From NCBI RefSeq assembly GCF_001267885.1, contig NZ_CP012382.1:2343001-2407000 (forward strand): a stretch of DNA of 64,000 nucleotides, given 5' to 3'. Position 1 is the first letter of the stretch. The number at the start of each line of letters is the position of its first letter. The notes beneath the pieces are model-generated. The model worked only from the letters and a program-made list of their open reading frames with translations, was not told the DNA's origin and searched no databases. This DNA is from Streptomyces ambofaciens ATCC 23877 (GTDB lineage: Bacteria; Actinomycetota; Actinomycetes; Streptomycetales; Streptomycetaceae). This document shows, one piece after another, positions 58,357-64,000 of the stretch. The position numbers and the translations under genes were made by a program.

Positions 58357-59418
58357 ATGAGGCTACTGGTGCTGGGTGGTACGGAGTTCGTGGGGCGGGC
58401 CGTGGTCGAGGCGGCGCTCGGTCGCGGCTGGGAGGTGACCGTCTTCCACCGCGGGCGGCACGCGCCGCCGTCCGGAGCGCGGTCGCTGCACGGCGACCGC
58501 ACCGCACCCGACGGACTCACCGCCCTGGCCGACGGCACGTGGGACGCCGTCGTCGACACCTGGTCGGCGGCGCCCCGGGCGGTGCGGGACGCGGCGCGGC
58601 TGCTGCGGGGCCGCGTCGGCCGGTACGTGTACGTGTCGAGCTGCTCGGTGTACGCCTGGGCCCCGCCCGCCGGGTACACCGAGGACGCCGCGCTCGTCGA
58701 CGGCGCCTCGGCGGACGCCGGGCAGAGCGACTACGCCCGTGACAAGCGGGGCGCCGAGCTGGCCGTCCTGGACGCCTTCGGCGCGGACCGCTCGGTGCTC
58801 GTCCGGTCGGGGTTGATCCTCGGCCCGTACGAGAACATCGGGCGGCTGCCGTGGTGGCTGAACCGCGTCGCGCGCGGCGGCCCGGTGCTCGCGCCGGGCC
58901 CGCGGGACCTGCCCGTGCAGTACGTCGACGTCCGTGACCTCGCCGACTGGGTCCTCGGAGCGGTGGAACGGGAGCTGAGCGGGCCGTACAACCTGGTCTC
59001 GCCGCCCGGGCACGCCACGATGGGCGACCTGCTCGACGCGTGCGTCGCCGCCACCGGCGCCCCGGCCGAGCTGGTCTGGACCGCGCCCGGCACCGTCCTC
59101 GGTGCCGGCGTCGAGCCGTGGACGCAGCTGCCGGTGTGGACGCCCCCGGGCAGCGACCTGCACGACGCCCTGCACGGCGCGGACGTCTCCCGGGCGCTGG
59201 CGGCCGGCCTGACCTGCCGTCCGGTCGGCGACACCGTCACCGGCACCTGGTCCTGGCTGGAGGGGATCGGCGGCACGGCACCGCGGCGCCCGGACCGGCC
59301 GCCGGTCGGTCTCGACCCGGAGACGGAGGCGAAGGTCCTCGCCGCCGACCGGGGCTCACGCGGGGAAGGCCCCGGCGCCCGGCGCCCCGGCTGGGGTGTA
59401 CCTGGCACCACCCCCTGA
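58357..59418 (+). CDS. NAD-dependent epimerase/dehydratase-like protein
   Basis: This 353-residue extended SDR has LVLGGTEFVGRAVVEAAL at the N-terminus. The middle has VYVSSCSVYAWAPP and SDYARDKRGAE (YxxxK-like Tyr/Lys), then SGLILGPYENIGRLPWWL and PVQYVDVRDLADWVL. The pattern is close to the reductase/epimerase group that includes mRNA-binding CSP41-like proteins. The substrate is unknown. The ATG at 58357 follows CACAGT by seven bases and may be leaderless. The last 40 residues are low-complexity Gly/Arg/Pro. Confidence 0.86.
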   Translation: MRLLVLGGTEFVGRAVVEAALGRGWEVTVFHRGRHAPPSGARSLHGDRTAPDGLTALADGTWDAVVDTWSAAPRAVRDAARLLRGRVGRYVYVSSCSVYAWAPPAGYTEDAALVDGASADAGQSDYARDKRGAELAVLDAFGADRSVLVRSGLILGPYENIGRLPWWLNRVARGGPVLAPGPRDLPVQYVDVRDLADWVLGAVERELSGPYNLVSPPGHATMGDLLDACVAATGAPAELVWTAPGTVLGAGVEPWTQLPVWTPPGSDLHDALHGADVSRALAAGLTCRPVGDTVTGTWSWLEGIGGTAPRRPDRPPVGLDPETEAKVLAADRGSRGEGPGARRPGWGVPGTTP

Positions 59419-59470
59419 CCGGGGGCTCGGCCCCGTGACCCGTGGTCTTCGCCCGGGCGAGACTACGGGC

Positions 59471-60757
59471 ATGGACATCGACACGAAGAGCAGCGGCGTC
59501 GGGACGAGCACCGGCCAGGGCCGGGCACCTGCGCGGGGCGTGGCGCTGGCGGCCGTACGGGGGCTCGCGCTGGTGCCGATCTGCCTGATCGGCTCGGTGC
59601 TGTGCTTCTGCCTGACCCTCGTGTCCGTCGCCCTCGTCCCGATCGGGATCGGCCTCGTCACCACGCCGTGGGTGCTCACGGGGGTGCGGGCGTTCGCGGA
59701 CCGCCGCAGGCTGCTCGCCGTCGAGTGGGGAGGGGTGCGGATCCCGCGGGCGTACCGGCCCCTGCCGAAGGACGCCAACCCGTGGGCACGCACCTTCGGG
59801 ATGCTCCGCGACCCCGCGACCTGGCGGGACTTCCGCTGGCTGCCGGTCGACATGACGGCGGGTACCGTCACCGCGCTGCTGGCCTTCGCGCTGCCGCTGT
59901 ACCCGCTGGAGGGGTTCGCGATCGCGGCCGGCCTGTGGCGGGTCCTGCCCGACGGGTACTGGTACGGCTTCGTCCGGGTCACCGACCAGGTCTCGGCCCT
60001 CTACGCCGCCGGCCTCGGGGCGGTGGTCCTGCTCGCCGCCCTCTGGCTCACCCCGCGCCTGCTCCACGCCCACTTCCGGCTCACCGGTGCGGTCCTCGGC
60101 TCCGGTCAGGGCGAACTGGCCGAGCGGGTACGGGTGCTGACCGAGACCCGCCGCGACGCGGTGGACACCTCCGCCGCCGAACTGCGCCGCATCGAGCGCG
60201 ACCTGCACGACGGCGCGCAGGCCCGGCTGGTCGCCATGGGCATGGACCTGGGCACCATCGAGACGCTGCTGGAGAAGAACCCGGAGAAGGCCAGGGAGCT
60301 GCTCGCGCAGGCCCGGCGGTCCTCCGCGGAGGCCCTGACCGAGCTGCGGGAGCTCGTGCGCGGCATCCACCCGCCGGTGCTCGCCGAGCGCGGCCTCGGG
60401 GACGCCGTGCGCGCCCTGGCGCTGCGGATGCCCGTGGAGACCGAGGTCGCCGTGGACCTGCCCGGCCGTGCGGAGGCGCCCGTGGAGGCCGCCGCGTACT
60501 TTGCGGTCAGCGAGGTCCTCACCAACGCCGTGAAGCACTCCGGTGCCGACCGGATCTGGATCGACGTGCACCACGCCGAGGGGGCGCTGCGCATCGCCGT
60601 CACCGACGACGGCAAGGGCGGGGCGGCGGTGGCCGCCGGGTCGGGCCTGGCGGGGGTGGAGCGACGGCTCGGTACATTCGACGGCGTCATGGCCGTCGGC
60701 TCGCCCGCGGGCGGCCCCACCATGGTCACCATGGAGATCCCTTGCGCGTTGTCCTAG
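59471..60757 (+). CDS. Sensor histidine kinase (HisKA_3, DUF-type membrane sensor)
   Basis: The protein has 428 residues with four membrane helices in two pairs (about 28-75 and 130-193), forming a sensor with almost no external loop. The phosphoacceptor is H246 in RRIERDLHDGAQARL. The ATPase domain has AVSEVLTNAVKHSGADR, DDGKGG and GSGLAGVERRL. It is coupled to the next gene by a 16-base overlap. No signal can be assigned. Confidence 0.92.
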   Translation: MDIDTKSSGVGTSTGQGRAPARGVALAAVRGLALVPICLIGSVLCFCLTLVSVALVPIGIGLVTTPWVLTGVRAFADRRRLLAVEWGGVRIPRAYRPLPKDANPWARTFGMLRDPATWRDFRWLPVDMTAGTVTALLAFALPLYPLEGFAIAAGLWRVLPDGYWYGFVRVTDQVSALYAAGLGAVVLLAALWLTPRLLHAHFRLTGAVLGSGQGELAERVRVLTETRRDAVDTSAAELRRIERDLHDGAQARLVAMGMDLGTIETLLEKNPEKARELLAQARRSSAEALTELRELVRGIHPPVLAERGLGDAVRALALRMPVETEVAVDLPGRAEAPVEAAAYFAVSEVLTNAVKHSGADRIWIDVHHAEGALRIAVTDDGKGGAAVAAGSGLAGVERRLGTFDGVMAVGSPAGGPTMVTMEIPCALS

Positions 60758-61395
60758 CCGAAGACCTGTTCCTGCTGCGCGACGGACTCGTCCGGCTCCT
60801 GGAGGCCCACGACTTCGAGATCGCCGCGGCCGTCGAGACCGGCCCCGAGCTGTCCCGGGCGCTGGCCGGACTGGAGCCGGACGTCGCCGTGGTCGACGTC
60901 CGGCTGCCGCCCACGCACACCGACGAGGGCCTGCAGTGCGCGCTCGAGGCCCGCCGCGCGCGACCGGGACTGCCGGTCCTGGTCCTCTCCCAGCACGTGG
61001 AGCAGCTGTACGCGCGCGAGCTGCTCGCCGACGGCACCGGCGGGGTCGGGTACCTGCTCAAGGACCGGGTGTTCGACGCCGAGCAGTTCGTGGACGCCGT
61101 GCGGCGGGTGGCGGCGGGCGGCACGGTGATGGACCCCCAGGTCATCCAGCAGCTGCTCAGCCGGCGCGCGGCGGCGGACCGGCCGCTGGAGCGGCTGACG
61201 CCCCGGGAGCTGGAGGTGCTGGAGCTGATGGCGCAGGGGCGGACGAACGCGGCGATCGCCGGCCGGCTCGTCGTCACGGAGCGGGCGATCGCGAAGCACA
61301 CGGCGAACATCTTCGCCAAGCTGAGTCTCGAGGTCTCGGACGACGACAACCGCCGTGTGCTGGCGGTTCTCGCGTATCTGGACCACGGTCGCTGA
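60742..61395 (+). CDS. NarL-type response regulator, TTG start
   Basis: The receiver has acidic residues ED (7-8), phospho-acceptor D52 in VAVVDVRLPP and Lys in GYLLKDRV. The LuxR-type DNA-binding domain is at about 145-205 (LTPRELEVLELMAQGRTNAAIAGRLVVTERAIAKH). The TTG at 60742 (217 residues) lies inside the end of the kinase gene and has GGAG five bases upstream; the conserved receiver begins immediately after it. The DUF1996 gene follows after 132 bases and may be a target. Confidence 0.93.
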   Translation: MRVVLAEDLFLLRDGLVRLLEAHDFEIAAAVETGPELSRALAGLEPDVAVVDVRLPPTHTDEGLQCALEARRARPGLPVLVLSQHVEQLYARELLADGTGGVGYLLKDRVFDAEQFVDAVRRVAAGGTVMDPQVIQQLLSRRAAADRPLERLTPRELEVLELMAQGRTNAAIAGRLVVTERAIAKHTANIFAKLSLEVSDDDNRRVLAVLAYLDHGR

Positions 61396-61527
61396 CCTCA
61401 CCCGCCCCACGGAACCCGGCAATCACCGAGACGACTGAACACCCCTGGGACCGACTCCGTAAGAAAGGGAGCCGCTTCACTCCTGTCGGGCGCCCTCGAT
61501 GCCCCGCAAGGAAGTCAGAGGAGTTCC

Positions 61528-63105
61528 ATGGGACGCAACACAAGAAAACGCCGTTCACCGCTGGCCACCAAGCTCGTAGCCGGGGCGGCGGCCCTGGCGG
61601 TCGGCGGGGGCGGGCTGGTGTGGGCCAACTTCTACGCCTCGGCGCACGAGGAGGGTCCGGGGCACCACCGGACGAGGTCCGCCGCCGCGCAGGTCGCGAC
61701 GATCGACTGTCCCGACGTGGGCCAGCAGATCTCCGGCGTGCCGGACCGGGCGCGCGGTGAGGTCGACGGTGAACTGGCCACGCTGGACAGCCAGATCACC
61801 GAGGCCTACCAGCGCCTCGCCACCACGCGGCAGGCGCAGGCGGGTGACTCGCAGTACGTCCGCAACGCCATCCTCGGCCCGCTGAAGGACCGACGGAAGG
61901 CGGTCATCGACCGGATCCAGCTGGAGATCAACCGGGCCGGCGGCCGGGCCGACGACAACCTGGACGAGCTGGCCGGATGCCAGGGGCAGCCCGCCGAGCA
62001 GCCGCAGAGCGGCGACGGGCAGGGCGGGAACGGTCAGAACGACGGCCAGAACGGCGACGGGCAGGACGGTGGAGGCCAGAACGACGGCCAGAACGACGGC
62101 CAGGACGGCGGCCAGGACGGTGGTCAGAACGGTGACGGCCAGGACGACGGCCAGAACCAGGACGACAACGGCAACGGCGTCGCCGGCCCGGTGGCCGACG
62201 ACTTCGTCGACATCAACGACGTCGAGCCGAACTCCCGCAACAGCCAGAACGGGCTGGCCGCCGACGGCGACGGCGGTTCCACCGGCACCTTCACCACGGA
62301 CTGCGGTGTCAACGAGAACAACCTGTTCAACAGCGACAACCTGATCGCCGCCCCGGGCGTCGACAACGGCGCCCACCACACGCACGACTACGTGGGCAAC
62401 CAGGACAACGACGCCTTCTCCAGCGACGAGGACCTGGCGGGCGCGGACACCTCGTGCCAGAACCAGGGCGACAAGTCCACCTACTACTGGCCGGTGCTGC
62501 GCCTCCAGGACGGTACGCAGGAGTTCGACGCGAACGAGCAGGGCGGTGGCGCCGAGGGCAACATCGGCAGGATCCTCAAGCCGGCCCAGGCCGAGCTGAA
62601 GTTCGTCGGCAACCAGCAGAGCGACGTGGTCGCCATGCCGAAGTTCCTGCGCATCATCACCGGCGACGCCAAGTCCTTCACCAACGGCGACGCGAACGCC
62701 AACAGCTCCTGGAGCTGCACCGGCTTCGAGGACCGGCAGGTCACGGACAAGTACCCGCTGTGCCCCGAGGGCAGCCAGGTGGTGCGCACGGCCAACTTCC
62801 AGAGCTGCTGGGACGGCCAGAACATCGACAGCGCCAACCACCGGGACCACGTGGCGTTCGTCCAGGCGGACGGCAGCTGTGCGAACGGCTTCCAGGCCAT
62901 CCCCCAGCTCCAGGTCCGCCTGGTGTACGACATCCCCACCCCGACCGTCGAGAACGGCCAGGTGCAGAACCCGTACGCCGTGGACAGCTTCCCGGAGCAG
63001 CTGCACAAGCCGATCACCGATCACAACGACTTCATCAACGTCATGGACGACGACCTGATGAACGAGGTCGTGGACTGCATCAACAACGGCGAGGACTGCC
63101 AGTAG
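61528..63105 (+). CDS. Secreted DUF1996 protein with acidic Gln/Asp/Gly repeats
   Basis: The protein has 525 residues. A basic start and a hydrophobic segment (about 15-35) form a signal or anchor. A helical region with flanking Cys (about 60-150) follows, then a Gly/Gln/Asn/Asp-rich repeat stretch (about 155-215, [15 protein letters not shown]). The DUF1996 domain is at about 260-500, with [34 protein letters not shown] and Cys pairs. In fungi and bacteria DUF1996 proteins are extracellular and mostly uncharacterised; the conserved His/Asp/Trp suggest carbohydrate or metal binding. The ATG has GAGGAG upstream. Confidence 0.88.
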   Translation: MGRNTRKRRSPLATKLVAGAAALAVGGGGLVWANFYASAHEEGPGHHRTRSAAAQVATIDCPDVGQQISGVPDRARGEVDGELATLDSQITEAYQRLATTRQAQAGDSQYVRNAILGPLKDRRKAVIDRIQLEINRAGGRADDNLDELAGCQGQPAEQPQSGDGQGGNGQNDGQNGDGQDGGGQNDGQNDGQDGGQDGGQNGDGQDDGQNQDDNGNGVAGPVADDFVDINDVEPNSRNSQNGLAADGDGGSTGTFTTDCGVNENNLFNSDNLIAAPGVDNGAHHTHDYVGNQDNDAFSSDEDLAGADTSCQNQGDKSTYYWPVLRLQDGTQEFDANEQGGGAEGNIGRILKPAQAELKFVGNQQSDVVAMPKFLRIITGDAKSFTNGDANANSSWSCTGFEDRQVTDKYPLCPEGSQVVRTANFQSCWDGQNIDSANHRDHVAFVQADGSCANGFQAIPQLQVRLVYDIPTPTVENGQVQNPYAVDSFPEQLHKPITDHNDFINVMDDDLMNEVVDCINNGEDCQ

Positions 63106-63125
63106 CCGCGGCACGGCCGCAGCAC

Positions 63126-63161
63126 GAGGGCCGGTGGCGGGGAAACCCGCCACCGGCCCTC
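63126..63161. terminator. Bidirectional terminator hairpin
   Basis: A 16-bp perfect stem with a GAAA tetraloop lies between the convergent DUF1996 and lipoprotein genes. Confidence 0.9.
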
Positions 63162-63185
63162 TTCGCCGTCCCGCCCCGCGGGGGG

Positions 63186-63614
63186 TCAGCCGCCGTGCGC
63201 GCCGTGCCCGGCCGGGTGCGCGCCGCCGTCGTGCCGGGCGCCCTCCTCCAGGGTCCCGCCGAGCCGGCCGCGCAGGCCGGCCACGACGTCCTCGTGGCCG
63301 ACGGCCACCCACTTGCGGCCGACGAGGTAGTGACCGCCGTAGTCCTTGGCCGTGTTGATCCACTCGCGCTGTCCGCGGTCGGTGGAGAAGGTGGCGAGGA
63401 CGTACTTCTCCTCGCCCTTCCCGCAGAGGGCCTGGCGGATGGTGTCGGCGTCGGTCTGCATGTTCGGGTCGCACCTCACCTCGGCGGCCAGGTGCTCCAG
63501 ACTGCCGGTCGCCGTCTCGGGCACGGCCGCCTCGCCGTCCCCGTCGGCTCCGCAGCCCGTCAGCGCCACCACCGCCGCCGCGGCCAGCACGAGCATCGGT
63601 CGGGTCAGCCTCAT
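63186..63614 (-). CDS. Lipoprotein of unknown function
   Basis: The 142-residue protein has a short signal peptide ending in L-T-G-C at residue 21. The mature part has two further Cys (VRCDPN and QALCGKG), then FSTDRGQREWINTAKDYGGHYLVGRKWVAVG. A His/Gly-rich tail (GARHDGGAHPAGHGAHGG) could bind metal. No catalytic signature is recognised. The ATG at 63614 has GGAGGAAC about seven bases upstream. Confidence 0.8.
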   Translation of the reverse strand: MRLTRPMLVLAAAAVVALTGCGADGDGEAAVPETATGSLEHLAAEVRCDPNMQTDADTIRQALCGKGEEKYVLATFSTDRGQREWINTAKDYGGHYLVGRKWVAVGHEDVVAGLRGRLGGTLEEGARHDGGAHPAGHGAHGG

Positions 63615-63767
63615 GTGTTCCTCCGGTCCGTTCCGGCGTCATGCCGCACGGAGCCCCGGCGAGGGCTCTCGCCATCGATACGGCCGTGGGGCCCGAAGTA
63701 CTCAGAAACCGGCGGGCATTCGGTGACGGACGTGTCCTCGCGGGCACGGTCGTGCGAAAGTGGCGCC

Positions 63768-64000
63768 GTGGACCAGGACTGGGAAGACCGTGTCGCCGCC
63801 GCATGGGCGGCGTTCGACGACCGCACCGACACCGGGGACGACGGGGCCGCCTTCCGCGCGGTGATCGACGCCCTCGCCGACGAGTTGCCCGCGGACAGCC
63901 CCCTCGGCCTGTTCGAGCGGGCCTGCGCCTGGGACTCGACGGGCCACTCCGACCGGGCCGTGCCGCTGTACCGCGAGGCGCTGGCACGCGGCCTGGGCGA
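63768..64000 (+). CDS. TPR-type protein, N-terminal part (runs off the window)
   Basis: The GTG at 63768 opens a frame to the window end (77 complete codons). The start is DQDWEDRVAAAWAAFDDRTD, with helical repeats ADSPLGLFERACAWDSTGHSDRAVPLYREALARG matching the TPR_5 family. It probably mediates protein contacts. The 3' end is outside the window. Confidence 0.75.
   Translation, partial: MDQDWEDRVAAAWAAFDDRTDTGDDGAAFRAVIDALADELPADSPLGLFERACAWDSTGHSDRAVPLYREALARGLG

Overview
The window is a GC-rich (roughly 70% or more), tightly packed stretch of actinobacterial chromosome. Gene content and order point to Streptomyces, close to the core region of S. coelicolor that I recall as running from about SCO2153 to SCO2218 (glnA = SCO2198, glnII = SCO2210; recalled, not searched). 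Start codons are a mix of ATG, GTG and TTG with one probable CTG. Many genes look leaderless, with a TANNNT hexamer 6-8 bases before the start codon. No tRNA, rRNA, IS element, phage gene or CRISPR array was seen.

Layout. 1-6.7 kb: an L,D-transpeptidase lipoprotein (cut by the window edge), the cytochrome aa3 oxidase operon ctaC-ctaD-ctaF on the minus strand, a cysteine desulfurase fused to a TusA domain, and an adenosine-kinase-like PfkB kinase. 6.8-10.6 kb: a leaderless small gene, a membrane-anchored protein, the A-type Fe-S carrier erpA and the Fe-S enzyme nadA, which has a pair of palindromes over its promoter. 10.6-20.4 kb: an RND exporter, a NarL-type two-component pair, pspAA-pspA, a DUF3043 protein coupled to a methyltransferase, and a PDZ serine protease. 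20.5-25.6 kb: late cobalamin genes cobU (fused to a metallo-beta-lactamase-like domain), cobT and cobS. 25.6-36.7 kb: a GH114-like lipoprotein, pepA, then lpd, the lipoyl E2 (sucB), a GntR regulator and aceE. This is a pyruvate dehydrogenase locus with a perfect 17-bp palindrome over the aceE promoter. 36.7-45.2 kb: small conserved genes, a peptidoglycan amidase divergent from a MarP-like protease, two oxidoreductases and an NsdA-like regulator. 45.4-47.4 kb: lipB-lipA, which supply lipoate for the E2 encoded 14 kb away. 47.6-57.2 kb: DUF4191 and RDD membrane proteins, then the two glutamine synthetases glnA and glnII, each with GlnR-type sites upstream. Between them lie a winged-helix protein, an ArsC-like protein, a repeat-rich secreted protein and a hydrolase/MarR pair. 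57.4-64 kb: a 40-residue ORF, a receiver-less OmpR-type regulator, a second NarL-type two-component pair, a DUF1996 secreted protein, a lipoprotein and the start of a TPR protein.

Themes. Central carbon metabolism, lipoylation, respiration, Fe-S/sulfur handling and nitrogen assimilation sit together. The most useful new leads are regulatory or structural: paired nadA palindromes, the aceE palindrome, a probable CTG start coupled to an upstream stop, several 27-31 bp tandem-repeat tracts confined to intergenic gaps, copies of Streptomyces-type dispersed hairpin repeats, and domain fusions or insertions in CobU, the desulfurase and LipB. I did not find a convincing wholly new defence or biosynthetic system; the window reads as core chromosome.
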